64,000 bases of DNA from Warburgia ugandensis (GCA_035236585.1 CP141127.1:44158001-44222000), one strand, 5' to 3'. Shown: positions 46,110 through 59,092, counted from the first letter of the stretch. Notes: a model not told the origin generated them from the sequence alone. Numbers and translations: made by a program.

Positions 46110-47768
46110 TTAAGGTGGATCATGATACTCGGGTACTTGTAAAAGTGTCTCATCAATTTCAAGATCAGGCAGTTCCAGGAAAGGTTTTAACCTTTGACCA
46201 TTGACCTTTTGGATGTCTCCATCCTTTTCAATCTTGATGGCCCCATGAGGATAGATTGTGCGTATTATATATGGTCCAATACATCGAGATTGAAGTTTTT
46301 CTGGGAATAGACACAATCTAGAATTATATAGCAAGACCTTTTGACCTGGTGTGAAGGATTTTCTTAGAATGTTTCTATCATGTATAGCCTTCATTCGGTC
46401 TTTGTACAAACTTGTAGACTCATATGCATCTTTCCTCAATTCCTCCAACTCATTGAGTTGGAGTTTTCTGTGGGTTCTAGCAGAATCTAAGTCAAAATTT
46501 AGCTTTCTGACTATCCAATATGCCTTGTACTCTAACTCTACAGGTAAGTGGCAAGCCTTTCCATAAACCAAGCGGTAAGGTGACATTCCTATAGGGGTTT
46601 TATATGCTGTGCGATAAGCCCATGAAGCGTCAATAAGTCTCAGAGACCAGTCTTTCCTATTTGGATTGACTATCTTTTCTAGAATTCACTTTATTTTCCT
46701 ATTGGATACCTCTACTTGACCACTAGTCTAAGGATGGTATAGGGTAGCTATCCTATGGTTAACACCATACTTTTTCATTAAATTCTCAAACACCTTATTA
46801 CAAAAGTGTTTTCCTCCATCACTTATTATGGCTATTGGAGTACCAAACCTTGCAAAAATATTTTCTTTTAAAAACTTTACCACAATCTTGTGGTCATTGG
46901 TTTTGCATGGTATAGCCTCCACCCACTTGGACACATAGTCCACTCCCACTAGGATGTACAAATTTCCAAAGGAAATAGGAAAAGGTCCCATAAAATCTAT
47001 GCCCTAAACATCAAAAGATTCTATGACAAGGATTGGATTTAAGGGCATCATATGTCTTCTTCCTAAAGTTCCTAACCTTTGACACCGTGCACATGCTTTG
47101 TAGTGAGCATGGGCATCCTTAAATATAGTAGGCCAATAAAATCCACACTGCAAAATTTTTGCAGCTGTCATTTTAGAGCTGAAATGGCCCCCACATGCAT
47201 GATCATGACAAAAGGAGATGATTTGATTATGTTCACTATTGGGTATGCATCTCCTAATTACTTGGTTAGGACAGTACTTGAATAAGTATGGGTCATCCCA
47301 AGTAAAATATCTAACCTCAGTTAAGAATCTCTTTTTATCTTGTGTGGTCCAATGATTAGGCATTTGTCCTGTAACAAGATAATTAACAATATCTCTGTAC
47401 CAAGGTGATTGGGAAACATGCAATAACTATTCATCTGGGAATGACTCAGTTATAAGCCCTTGATCGCTAGTGTGCTCCACTACCAATCTGGATAAGTGAT
47501 CCACTACGACATTTTTTGAACCTTTCTTGTCTCGAATTTCTAAGTTAAATTCTTGTAGCAGTAGTATCCAGCAGATCAACCTAGGTTTGGCACCCTTTTT
47601 AGAAAGGAGGTATTTTAAAGCTGCATGATCTGAGTATACTATAACTTTAGACCCTAACAGGTAAGATCTAAACTTATCCAAAGCAAACACTACAGCTAAC
47701 AACTCTTTCTCAGTGGTGGAATAGTTGAGTTGCGCATCATTTAGTGTTTTACTAGCATAATATATCAC
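46110..47768 (-). pseudogene. RNase H and integrase of a Tat/Athila-type polyprotein
   Basis: One continuous minus frame with four internal stops, ending at TAA 46110. Residues 1-113 are RNase H: '[20 protein letters not shown]', '[11 protein letters not shown]', 'VVDHLSRL'. Then comes the H2C2 zinc domain ('HDHACGGHF' ... 'CARCQRLG'). The integrase core has 'GIDFMGPF' with the first Asp, 'IISDGGKHF' with the second, and Glu in 'GQVEVSNR' exactly 35 residues later, so DD35E is intact. The C-terminal part has '[17 protein letters not shown]', '[10 protein letters not shown]' and 'RCIGPYII', typical of this lineage. The stops are at 47427, 47004, 46728 and about 46688. The N-terminal side is cut by the deletion at 47770. 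Confidence 0.93.
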
Positions 47769-47769
47769 A

Positions 47770-48867
47770 TGAGGATGGGGCGTCCCACTGGTTCATATGG
47801 AGCAAAGGAAACCAAAGAAGATGGTGGGGGTGAAGGAAGGAGTAGGAGAATTGGAGAAGGGTGACAAAGGAGGGATTGCCAGTGTGGTGGACTAGACTGG
47901 GCAGACGATGAACTGGGGAGACTGTGAGAACGAATGGAAACTGGAACTAGAAGAAAGGGAAACAAAAGAGGTACTAGAAGAAATAAAGAGGAAGATGGTG
48001 AGAGAGAGATGTGCTGGATGAGAGAGAATAGAGTGGGACTTGGGCATTGGTTACGGGTGGAGGAGAAAGTTTGGTGCGTTGTTCAGCTGAGAACAAGGGA
48101 GAGAGTGGGCTGAACGAGAGAAAAACAACGCCTTTGGTTTGGGCATCGTTTGGAACGAAGCTGGCTCTTGCTTGGCTATGTGAAGATGGATGAAGAGGGC
48201 TTTGGAATGGTTGGGTGTGATGAGTGAAAGAGATGGGAGAGGTGTGGAAAACGTAGCTGAGAAAGGAAGAAACTAGTAGGAAAGGTGGGGATGGTGCCTT
48301 AAACAAATGGAAAGCTGGATGTTGAAGAGGATAGATGGTTGTGAACGTGAAATAGATATGGGTAGGCAAGAGAAATCTACACAACAAGGAAAACAAAGTG
48401 ACAAGTAAAACAACTAAAGAACTCCAAAAACTCCAAAACAAGACTCCCCCTCCCCAATACGGTTTCCTCTCTTTATAGCTTTTGCATCTCCTTGTTTTTC
48501 TCCACTCCTTCCTTGTCTTCCCAACTCCTTCCTTGAAGAGATAAATCCCTTTTAGGAAACTTTATCCTCTACAAATTTAGGATTCTTCTCATTAGTAATT
48601 CTTATCCAATTTGGATTCTTCTCAACTTGATCTGCACCATTAATCATAGATCTGAGCCATCCGACCCTCCTTTTGTTGATCTGCAAAGTTAAAGACTAAA
48701 TTAGAATAATCAAACCATACATTAGTCCTTTAATAAGCTCGAATGATTATCTAACCGTTGATTAAGGTCTAGATAGATAATCAAGCTAAAATTTGAAATT
48801 TGGATGATTAGATGACCTAATTGAATGCTAAACTAGGGGTCTTTTAGCCAAAATTAAGCACTTAACA
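47770..48867 (-). mobile_element. Truncated 5' LTR (family 5) of the same element
   Basis: It matches 42894-44330 minus the tandem duplication. It lacks the 857 bp equivalent to 42041-42893, the end that would precede the primer site. It joins directly to RNase H at a TGAGG microhomology. ORFs on the minus strand here (Ser/Pro/Leu-rich, 47974-48441) also appear in the other LTR copy as noncoding and are not genes. Confidence 0.9.
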
Positions 48868-48872
48868 CAACA

Positions 48873-51249
48873 GTAGAGAGAAATTGAAGCTTAAGGAAGA
48901 TCTACATGTCATAATAGATTCCATCCATTCAAGTAAGGGTAAGCATGATCTAAGGGCTAGGAATGAAGCATTGAAATGATCAAAACATAAGCCACATTTT
49001 TCCATGTTGAAAATTAAATCCGAAACCCTAAGGAAATAAATATCTCAACCACCCATCTTCATCTAATGGTCCATACATCTTGGGGTTTGTAAAAAACAAA
49101 ACACATACATCCATGTGTATTGCACTCCTTTAGGAGTTTTAAATTTTGAACCCCACTAGATTCCCTCACCTACTTTTTATTTCTATCCCTTTTCTTCCCA
49201 TCTATTTTCCTTTTCACTTATTCCTTACCTTCCCATTAGGATATTTCCTTTTCTTTTCTTGTTAGCACATTCCATTTTCCACCCCACTATGCCACATGAA
49301 AAAGATGTGTTCCCCCACCCGCACCACGCCCCCCCAACACTGCCCCCACCCCCCGCCCCCACTCACCCCATCCACTTACTAAATCCCACACCTCCCTACC
49401 TTCCCTCATAAGCTACCTCTTTCCCTTTCCTTTCTATATTCTTTCCTTCCCTACTTATTCCCTTTCCTTCCTTATATTTTTTTCTCTTTATTTTTTTTTC
49501 TTTTTCTTTTCATCTTATTTTTTTATTTTCCATTCCTATATACATATGAAAATCATGCCCCCTCCCCAATCCAGCCCTCTATTACATTTTAATAAGTGGC
49601 TTAATCTCAACCATTCACTCCTCTTGACTTCCACTCTAAAAATCTATAAATAGAGATGGTATGAATGAGTTTAGGATTCTTCAACTTTCCCTAGAGCTTA
49701 AGGCCAAATCTAGGAGAAACAAAGGGAGAAAAATCATCCTCACCCAAGCTCTGTTCAAGCTTCCATGTTCAAATCCTTTGGAGATAAAGGTAGGGTCTCA
49801 ACCATTCCAAATCCTTTTCTTGCTAATTTTCCTTTTATTTTCTCTTCCATCTTTTATCTTTTTCATTCACCTTCTTTTAGCATGCATTCTCTTAAATTTT
49901 TCATGCTTAGATAGCGCATGCATCATCTTTAACATTCCATTGGTTATATGCATTGTATTGTCTTAGGTTTGCTTTAATTTTTTCATGTTAAATCCTCTTC
50001 TTTCCTTGCTTTGTAGTTCATGTTTTGCATGGTAGTTTTCTTCATTATAGAGTACCATAAATGTATATCATGTTCCCCTTCCATTCAACTCAAGACTACA
50101 TGCATTAAGACTTTAGCTTTCAAACGTAATCAATCCAAATTGGATGAATGCATCTTTTCATAGTTGCATGCATTGTAGATTTTCTAACTTCATGCTAGTT
50201 CTAGGAGTAAATCATGTTTCCTTAGTTAGGTTTCTCTTAATAGATCAAGAGTGTAGTATAGTTTTCCATTTAGTTTCTCTTATTTCCATATTTTTAAGAC
50301 TTTCTTGTTTTAGAAGTAGGATAGTTTCTAATTTTAGATCTTAGATTTCTTGCTTTTTGGTTTTTGAATCTTTCCATTTTTCTTTCCATACGTCTTAGGA
50401 TTGCTTTACAATTACTTTAAGTTCACTTTAGAAACTAATTGCAAGGTAGATTCTTAGATTTAGAACTTTCCTAGTTTAGAAACATGCACTTTCCTAATTT
50501 AGAAACTCATGTTTGACATTCGATTTCCCTTTCCATATATGCTAGAATTAGTTTAGAAACATCATGCATGTTAGTTTATTAGAACTAAAATGCATTCCTA
50601 ATTTTGAAATTCATTTGTATCATTTTAGTTCATGAATTTAAATCATAAGCACCTCACTTTCTTAAATTAGATTCATAGGCATGCACATACTTTAATTTAT
50701 ATAGGTAGGTTGCATCGCTCACTTTCCTTCACTCATAAATCTTCTTACATATTTCTAAGTCCATCCACTTTCTATTTTCATGTTCCACACACCAACTTTT
50801 TACTTTTTGAATTCATGCATAATCCATATTAGTTAGTTCATGCATCATTCCTCTTTCTCTTCTTTCTAATTTCTTTTTATGAAGTTACAATAAGGAGAAG
50901 GAAAGGATTCTTATGTCTTTTTATGATATTAAGGAAAATTTGTAATTCCTTATATAAGGTTGAGGAAATATCCAAATCCATCCATAAAGCTACCTAGATT
51001 CCTAGCTAAAAGGCTTCATGTTGAAGGGTAGGATCACACAATATACCTATTCCTTATTTCATCTTCTAAGGCTGGAATTGATGGGTCCTAATACAAGGGC
51101 CACTATCTCCACTTCTTTTTCTTTTTCTTCTATTTCATGTTTAAACATGAAACTTCTTCTATGGTTACAATATTTTAAAGATAAATGACCTATAATCCCC
51201 TCTTTATCTAAACTCCTTAAAGTTGCCCACTTTCTAGAGTTTTTAGCTA
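48873..51249 (+). mobile_element. Family-3 LTR, segment 2 of the plus-strand Athila-type element
   Basis: It continues 42040 after the CAACA site and matches 13080-13570 at its start. A pyrimidine-rich block with C runs (49310-49360) precedes TATA-like CTATAAATAG at 49644. From 49660 the sequence is A+T-rich with repeated 'TTAGTTTAGAAA' words and Phe/Leu/Ile-rich open frames that I regard as noncoding. It is interrupted at 51250. Confidence 0.7.
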
Positions 51250-52623
51250 TGAAAACCCCAATTTTTCTCAAATTAATTGGACTTTTTATGAAAATCAAGG
51301 TGGAATATTATATTTAATATAATATTATTTTTTTAGAAAAAATAATCAAGTCTTGAAACATAGATATTTGGAATCATTCATGGGAAACCACTCAGAATGA
51401 CTATAAGCATGCTGAAATCTGAGCTTGGGTGAAAAATCCCTATTTTTCTTAATTTTGTGAATTTATATTTACCCATTGGGGTAAAATGTTCATTTCACTT
51501 TTGTGTGGGGTCCACAAAAGTTAGGTGAGCTGGGGGACAGCCAGTACAAGGAATATCAATGATGAAAGAATAAACATGATGAGGTATCTCTTTTAAATTT
51601 TATAAGAAAAGTGAAAAGCATTTAAAATAAAAAAAATTAAAATTTTAATTAAAATAATTCACAAATAACCCTATAAATAGCCCTCCTATAGATTGCACAA
51701 AATTGTATAGACCCCCAAGACTCTCTCCCTCTTTCCCTCTCTTTTTCATGTTTTTCTTCCTTTTTCCTTTCTTTTTTCTTTTCTTTTCTTTTCTCTCTCC
51801 TCTCTTTCCAACTGGTGCGGCAATCCCCACACACGCCTGGCACACGAACCTGCCTATCCTAGGCTGGTGTCTCCCTGGACCCACCTTCTAGCCCGACTCA
51901 GCCTGGCTAGGGTTTTTCCCCAGCTCGACAAAAATCTTCGCCGATCTTCCTCCAACAAAATCACTGGCTCAAGGACCCATATTCTAGTTCCCCTCATTCC
52001 CCTCTCCCCATATCTTTCCCGGCACCGGCAACAATCTTGGCAATATAAAATCATAGAAACCCTAGCCGTCCGGCTAGGGCTTTAAAATTCGGCAAGAAAC
52101 CCTCTCTCTAACTCATCTCTCTACTCCATATCAGATCTAGGTAGGTATATCTCAACTCCCCTTCAAAAACCCCATGTTTTTTGGCTAAAATAGGTAATAA
52201 TGAGTGGTGAATCTATTCCACTGGAGATTCTAGATGGAAATCACCCCTAAATCAATCAAATTTGGAGATTCTAAAATGTTAGATCGGTTCAGAGGGTCCC
52301 AAAACCCTAGGATGTACGATCATAGATCAATTCCTATTAGATATGGTCTTTCATCTTTGGTGATGGTCCAGATCGGACCATCTCAATTCCCACTGGATCG
52401 ATTCTGATTTTAATAAAATTATTTCTATTGTTATTCAATCAAAATTTAATTTTATACAAAAATCTATGTATGATAAGTAATTTGATGTGGCACTCAGGTT
52501 TTTGACAAATCAATTTCAAAGGAAATATGTTTCTGCTGTTTGTATTTTAAAAGAGTTTCAAAATCAGGGCCCTACCTTTGCAAATATTTATGAAAATGTG
52601 TTTTAATAACCTAGGTCATCACA
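51250..52623 (+). mobile_element. Short family-2 LTR (1.37 kb), internally deleted
   Basis: The first 430 bp align with 24290-24680 ('CAGAATGACT.TAAGCATG', 'GGGTAAAATG', 'GGGGYCCAC'), TATA is at 51671-51680, and 'CAGAGGGTCCCAAAACC' (52295) matches 26100. The end ('GGGCCCTACCTTTG', 'CCTAGGTCATCACA') matches the inverse of 13576-13640. The middle 3 kb of the longer copies is absent. The left end is decayed (TGAAAACCCC), and I found no exact target duplication. Confidence 0.8.
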
Positions 52624-53459
52624 CTTGCTAAGGGAAAATGATGTAACTTATTCTATTTCCATTTCCATCATTCTTCTTTCTTTCCTTGGCTAGTGGTTGT
52701 TTAGGATAGGTGTTAGGGCTCCTATTTTCTTGGATGCCCTAATACTTCATTCTTAAGGATTATTGGATGAGATTTGTTTTGGGTTTGTGGCATGTTGGGT
52801 TAAGGAGATGAGAAAACTTGGTAGTAACTTTAGTGTATTTTGGGTTGAAGAGAAGTGTACAAACTCCTGTTGAGTGACAAAACATTAGGCCTTACAATAA
52901 AATTGAAGCTTGAATTTGAAGGACCTTTATTTGCTTTCTTTACTTGCTTTCTTTCCATTGCTTATGTAACAAATCCTTATAATTTTTCCATTTTTCATAA
53001 ATGAAAAAGTTCTTTTCTTTTCTTTGTTAATTTGTTCTTTACTTTAATTCTTAGTTACTTGTAGTTTTATATAGTTTCCTAGTTTCTTTAATTGCTTTCT
53101 CTCTAATTTAGATTGTAGTTTTAGATAGTTTCCTAGTTTCTTTAATTGTTTGCTCTCTAATTTAGAGGATACTTTCTAGTTGCTTAATTGATTAACTTAA
53201 TTGTTTCCTTCTTATATTAATTGTTTCCCCTTTAATTAGTTCCTTGTTTATTGAGTTATTTTACTTGCTTTATGTTTTTACTTTCCTTATCGTTAGTTTT
53301 AGTTAAAAATAGTCCTTCTTTTGAATGTATGGCTAGGTTAAAGTAAGATGACCTAAATTCTAATTAAATCTATTTATTAAAGTGTCTTCGTATGATCAAC
53401 CTGTATTTTCCAATTCTATACTCCAACAGAGCCATGCACTTGTAGTAATTATTAAAACA
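52624..53459 (+). mobile_element. Family-3 LTR, last segment
   Basis: It matches 1-559. It ends TTAAAACA at 53459, with TGATCAACCT at 53393-53402 and CTATACTCCAACA at 53417-53429, followed by the primer site. This establishes that family 3 is the LTR of the plus-strand Athila-type element. Confidence 0.8.
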
Positions 53460-53470
53460 CTCTAAGCTTT

Positions 53471-53488
53471 TGGTGTAGTTGCCAATGA
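53471..53488 (+). other. Degenerate tRNA-Asp primer-binding site
   Basis: TGGTGTAGTTGCCAATGA matches TGGCGCCGTTGCCGGGGA, the complement of the plant tRNA-Asp 3' end used by Athila/Tat elements, at 12 of 18 positions. It is placed 11 bases after the LTR end. Confidence 0.7.
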
Positions 53489-54659
53489 CTGGCAGTAGAG
53501 TTTAATTAAATTTGGGTTATAATGCTATACCACTTATCTTAGATATAGTTACATTTGCATACTTTCCTTATTCCTATGAATTTGATGCTTTATCTCCCTT
53601 TTTTGTAGGAATTTGGACATTTTTAATAAAGCTTTGGAGGAAGACTTTAGGTTAGTTTCCAACCTTTTTTTTTTATTTGAGTGAATTTTAGTGAAGAAAA
53701 AATTATCATTTTTCAACACAATTCATTCATTTAAATTAAGGGTTGTAATAATATAGGCCAAGGGTGGGCCATCTTAAACTAGAAGAAGCGGTGGCCTATA
53801 CATGGACTCACCCTTGTATGAGAAGATTATCTCCAGGATCCTGTTGTGAGACTATTCTTCCCTTCTTTCTAATTCCTACAATAGGTTGCTTTGTTAACTT
53901 GGTTTCATTTGAATGGTAATATAGAGCATATAGGAAGCACTTTCTTAATTGTTACATTCTAGGGTTTGCTTAAGCATTGATTTCCTTACATAAATAGGAC
54001 AAGTTGATTTCTTTAAGATGCTTATATATTGATTAAACTACGTCAGATTGTTTAAAACATTAGTAAGGGCACTCAATCCTCATAAGATCAATGGCGGATT
54101 TCATCACCACACCTTATCCCACCTAGTTCAAGTAGCACCTAATGCACCCCAGCCCTTTCAACTTTCAATTTAAAGCTAGTCTAGAAGAGACCTTAGTTGC
54201 TTTTTTAGCTCATAGGATCCTTTTAGAATAAAACAACTAATTGCCACTCCAGTGGCCCTTATCTAATCAACTGCACTGGTATTTAAATGGCTAACTCTGT
54301 TAGCACATTCTATGACTTAGATCAACTATGATTGACTAAGGTAGGTGTGCAAAGTGGTTGATTACGATTAGGATCTAACTAGTAACTAGTAGGGTGAATC
54401 TAAAAGATAAGAGGAGCTACTAAGGGTTAGAAATAATCTAAAAGCTTCTCCCATAAAGAAATTCAAGAAAATATGCCTTCAGATTGTCACTTAGGGTTAA
54501 GAATATTTGTTGTCCTTGTTTGCTCATTTGTTTCTTCATTTAGGTTGCATTATCTAGTTTACGACTCCTATAGAATAGGTAGAAAAAAAAAAAATCTCTC
54601 TTGTTGTATGCAATGATTGTTGTATATAAACAAAATTCCAATACACCATCCATTGGTGT
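53489..54659 (+). other. Leader of the plus-strand Athila-type element
   Basis: Noncoding, about 1.2 kb between primer site and gag. It shares blocks with the leader of the minus-strand element (7520-7660) and of the next element (58640-58900), including 'AGGAGCTAC', a poly-A tract and 'TTGTATATAA' just before the coding start. Confidence 0.65.
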
Positions 54660-55237
54660 ATGCATGGTCATCGATCACTTAATCCTCATCTAGTACCTTT
54701 ATGTATAGAGATAGAACAATCTATGATTTTAGACCAAAGGACTCCAGAATATCAACAGATCCTTGTCATATCAATCGCCAAAGAATTAGTAGAAGTGAAA
54801 CCGTTGAAAGATACTCTTTACCCATCCAATTCTACTCACCTTCATGCATAGCTTTACCTACAACAAATGCAGATCATTTTGAATTGAAACTCCTGTCAAA
54901 TTTATATGGGTTGGACAAGGAGGACCATACCACTATGTTAAGACTGCTCCCATTTCTCTTAATGGTAAAGCCAAGGCATGGCTCAACTCTTTAGAAGTAG
55001 GGTCCATCAACATATGGGATAAACTATCTAAGAGATTCCTCAATAAGTTTTTCCTAGTCTATAAAACCAATGACCTTAGGTGTGAAATCATAAATTTTTG
55101 ACAAAAAGGAGAGCATGGAAAGACGTGCTTTTGAAAAGTCACCATGGATTTGAAAAGTGATAGGAGGTTCAATACTTTTATGAATGCCTAACACCTCAAA
55201 TTTGACATATTATAGATGCCATTAGCGGAGGGGATTT
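54660..55237 (+). pseudogene. gag, truncated by a family-4 LTR element
   Basis: From ATG 54660 the frame reads 'MHGHRSLNPH' and 'KELVEVKPLKDT', matching the gag at 7191. A frame change leads to 'CIALPTTNADHFELKLL' and 'LYGLDKED', then another to 'SLNGKAKAWLNSLEVGSI' and 'WDKLSKRFLNKFF', the core of the Retrotran_gag capsid domain. The end reads 'LAEG', where family members have the Ala/Gly-rich capsid end. It stops at 55237, where the family-4 LTR begins, so pol is displaced beyond the window. At least two frameshifts and several stops are present. Confidence 0.85.
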
Positions 55238-57854
55238 TGATAAGTATTTAATTTTGCATAAAAAAACACCCAATTAGTTACCCATGTGTTACAACTTATA
55301 GGGCTAAATTAGTTTTTACACCAAACTTTGTTACACATGCAGTTTTTACCTAATAAAGAAAAATTTATTATTTTGTAAGTCCAAAGGCTAATCCAAGCTA
55401 AGTATGTGATTAATCATGTTTTTCTAAGATTTAATTATGGTTTTTCAATTTTTGTAGGGAGTAAGATGGTCATCTAATGGTCAAGATCAATTGGGATGAA
55501 ATTGAAGGTCAAGATCAGAAGACCGAGTCAAAGCCTCAAAATCATCACCTCAACATAAACCAAAGGCCAAGATCATATTGTGAGCTAGTAATGAATGTGA
55601 TTAAAGGAGCTAAAGATGGGCATAGTGGGCCCATGAAGTAAGCCATGCATTCCCACCAACTTTGCTAGGAAACCACTTAAGTCACCTTAGCCATATAAGC
55701 CATGAGAGAAGGTGCCAAGCTATGGAATTCAATCCAAACCATACAACCCACTCAACCCAAGGGATGGAGCCAATAATTCAAGCCAAGAAAGCTTTGAAAG
55801 CCAGCCATGAACCTAGCCAATGGAGCCTTCTAAGTTAGCCATCTCAGCCATGAAGCTAAGCTAAATGGAAGGCTAGGATTGGAAGAGATTCAAGAGAGTT
55901 ATCCATGAGATATTTTGAAGATAATTAAGGGAAATCTATTAGAATAAGATGGCATGTGGGCCAATTGGCTAAGAGCATTCCTTTTTTAGTGTTTTTCTCA
56001 CTTTTCCCTACTTTTTCCTTATTTTCCACCCCACCCTTGAGATGCACTGCCAATTTCCATTGTAGAGTTGCATCTTTCCAAAACTCTATCACATTCCACC
56101 TCTTACGAAACTTCCTAGCGAGCCAAAACTCTCCACCTAAAAAGGTGGCATCTCCCTCCTCCTCCCCTCCTTAAGGTAGCCACCTCCTTCCCTACACCTT
56201 CCTATTTGATATCTTACCCTTTCCCCCATCCTAGCCATTCAAATTGACACATTTTAATCCCCACGATACTTTAGCATTAGGGAATCATAGAAAAAAATAG
56301 TAGAAAAAGCATAAAAACCTAGCAAAATCCTAGAAAAATCACTTTTCCCACATAGGAAAAAGATGCCTCCTTCATTAGGGAGGGGGGATGCCCTCTTCCT
56401 ATAGTCTACTTTTACCTCTTTTTCTTATTGTTTTGTGGTGTATCCTTCTTCCTCAAGTGTTCGCTTTAGTATTTTTAGGTTTTTTCTTTTTCATCTTTGA
56501 AGGTTGATTAACTTCCTTGTTCTTCTTACTGGAATTTACTTCTTTTCATGCCAGTTTGCCATGTTTTTCCTTATTATTCCTTGCTTTTAAAAATAAGATT
56601 TAAGGGTGGTTTTTCTTTGGAGTAACAGCCAAGGGAAGTCATCTTGAATCTAGTTTTGTTCTTTACCTTTCATTCCATCTTTATTCTCTTTCAGCCATCT
56701 TGATTTTCTAGCTTTGGTTACTTAAGTTCCATTGGTTGTTGCATTAGTTTTCCATAGGATTTTTCCTTTATTTCAAGCATGTTAGTTCATGGATGATTGT
56801 TGGATCAATTGAAGAAGAAATTGGCATGTAATTAAGGAGTGATTAAGATTATGTGAACATCATTGTAATAGCATTTAAATTTAGGATTTCGATTACATGT
56901 ATGGGGTATTATGTTGATGACTTTTTTTATTTGAATCAATGAAGTTATTTGGAATTTCCAATTCATGTTTGTGTCCACCAGTTAATTATATTTGTTATTG
57001 AATGTTTGATTTCATTAGAAGTGATTAGTTCCTTATTTTACATGTTCTATTCATTAAATGTTTCAATTACCTTACTGCTAGAATTTCTGTGTGAATGGTT
57101 TATATTAATTTCTTGCACCATACAATCATGTTCACTTTATTTTTCAAGAGCCCAATTAGATTGTTTGATAGCTTAGTTAATGTTAGAAATAGATTGCATG
57201 CTTAGGTTTGCAAAGTAGTTGATTAAATCCACTCCTATCCAATGAATCATACATACCATTCCATGGTTACATGTATTTTATTTGGGTAGTTTCCCTTTCT
57301 TTGATTGTTAGTGACTACTTTCATTTATTTCTCTTAATTAGTTGTAATTAAATTCCATTAATTTGCATTTTAGTTAGTTGGATAGTAATTAACTTTGTCA
57401 CACTTGTTAAAATTGTTGATTTGGTTCCTTAGTTTTCTTAGTTTTGCATGAATAGGAAAGTAGTTTGTTAAAGTATGTTTTCCTTAGATTAGTTGTTATT
57501 TTCATGTTTAGGAAAGTTACTTTAAGAAGATTGATAAATTGCATTTTAGGAAAGTTTCAATTTAGGAAATTATTACTTGGGAAAGTCATAAATTTAGAAG
57601 TTTTAATTTTATAAAGTGCATATATTAGGAAAATTTTCAGTTTAGCATGTTTCGTGTTTTTGCTTAGTTTCCAATTTCAAGTGTTAATTTCTATTCTCAA
57701 TTTAGGACAAAAATCACTTGAATATTGGCTAGGTTAGATAGTTTAAAGTAGGGACCACTAGTATCATATTAGTTAAACTCATCATGAGATCAACTTCAAT
57801 ATCATACTATATTACAACCAATTTATACACTTGCAAATTCTATTTAAAACAACA
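55238..57854 (+). mobile_element. 5' LTR, family 4
   Basis: TGATAAGTATTTAATT to TTTAAAACAACA. Matches the solo LTR at 17944-20608 at both ends. It carries GAGATCAACTT (57786-57796) and ACTATATTACAAC (57806-57818) near its end. Short ORFs inside (for example Phe/Leu-rich 55956-56174) have no known match. Confidence 0.85.
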
Positions 57855-57860
57855 AGTTTT

Positions 57861-57878
57861 TGGTGTTGTTACCAAGAA
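57861..57878 (+). other. Degenerate tRNA-Asp primer-binding site
   Basis: TGGTGTTGTTACCAAGAA differs from TGGCGCCGTTGCCGGGGA at seven positions, and all seven are C-to-T or G-to-A transitions, as expected from decay of methylated cytosines. It lies six bases after the LTR end. Confidence 0.8.
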
Positions 57879-59092
57879 GGTGCAACAATTTGTGTAGTGT
57901 TCCATACGTTATGTTACTTTTCACTAGTCTAGGTTTAGGGGGCATTAGATTTAGTGTTTTTCATAATTTTACATACTTTTTACATTTGTTGCTATTTTCC
58001 TCATATTGATAATATTTCTTTGATTTTTGTGCAAGGAAAATCGACAAAGGAGCAGCAGCGATCTTGTGGGTCATTGCTTCATCATCTTAGATTAGGTTAA
58101 TATTGCTTCCCCAGATTAGGATTTGAGTGAAACTTGTAGTGAGGCCCATTGTAAGTTGCAAATTCTTTATTATTTAATTTTAAATGGGTTGTAATAATAC
58201 AAGGTAAGTGTGCGGTAAGGTGACCCACACTTGATCATCACAGGACCTCTCACTGTATCTCGCACTGAATTTTTTATTTTTAGAATAATTTGTATTTGGA
58301 TGTTAGTATAATTCACATAGATTGGGACCATTCATTGATAATTGTTGCATCTTTACTTAGGATTGCTCCATTAGAGAACCTATTTAACCTTGGTTGGATA
58401 GATTATAGGTTGCATTAGTTTGCTTTTATATTACATTACATATTTATAGCCTTATGGTGGAATGGAATTAATGTTAGTAAGGGCCCCACAGGAACCCTTA
58501 TATAAGAAGGACTAGATTTCATCACTAGCTCCTTGGCCCACCTAGGAATCAATCAATATCCTTGTATGCTACGATCCCAACACTTGAATTTAAATTTAAA
58601 ATTAAGTAGAAAGAGCTCATAGGACCCTTTTAGTAGGACGCAATCAATTGACACTCCAGTAGCTTCTAAGCACTATGGTTATAGTGGGTGTCTTAAAAAC
58701 CAAGTGATTTGTCCACTCTATTTATTAATGTCAGTTGAGGTATAAATGCTTCCTAACATAATGATTGTATTAATCACTTTTGAGCAATACCTAATTGGCA
58801 AGTAGTTGTCAAATCTGGCTAGGAGGAGCTGTCTAGATATAGGTCTAAGAAGCTACCACCTATGCATTAAGCAAAGGTAAATAAGACACTGCTCGATTAG
58901 TGGATACTAGGATTTGATTGTGCATCATTTAGCTTAGGACTAGCATTTTGGCTTCATATGTTAGGATTTCTCGATTCATACTTAAAAGAAAAAAAAAGAA
59001 GCTCATTCATTGTATATAACAATTTGTTTCGTTGTATACAAAGTTGAGAACATAGGCCTATTAAGAAGGGGATAGATTTCATAGATACATCG
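57879..59092 (+). other. Leader of the family-4 element
   Basis: Noncoding. Blocks at 58640-58900 resemble 54230-54440 of the neighbouring element ('GACACTCCAGTAGC', 'GGAGGAGCTGTC'). It ends in an A-rich tract and 'CGTTGTATACAAAGTTGAG' just before the ORF. Confidence 0.6.

Larger units (their letters stand above)
42041..48867 (-). mobile_element. Tat/Athila-type Ty3 element with large internal deletion, CAACA target duplication
   Basis: CAACA lies at 42036-42040 and 48868-48872. Sense is minus. The 3' LTR is 44330-42041 (2290 bp, termini TGTTRA/TTAACA type). The 5' LTR survives only as 48867-47770. Between them are RNase H, integrase (47768-46110) and a 3' untranslated region. The missing block covers the end of the 5' LTR, primer site, gag, protease and most of RT. 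The junction at 47770-47774 shows TGAGG shared by the two joined sequences. LTR copies differ at roughly one base in ten to twelve where I compared them. Confidence 0.92.

Noticed and set aside
47974-48441. 155-codon Ser/Leu/Pro-rich minus-strand ORF
   Set aside because: It is part of a family-5 LTR. The other LTR copy at 43110-43580 breaks the frame.
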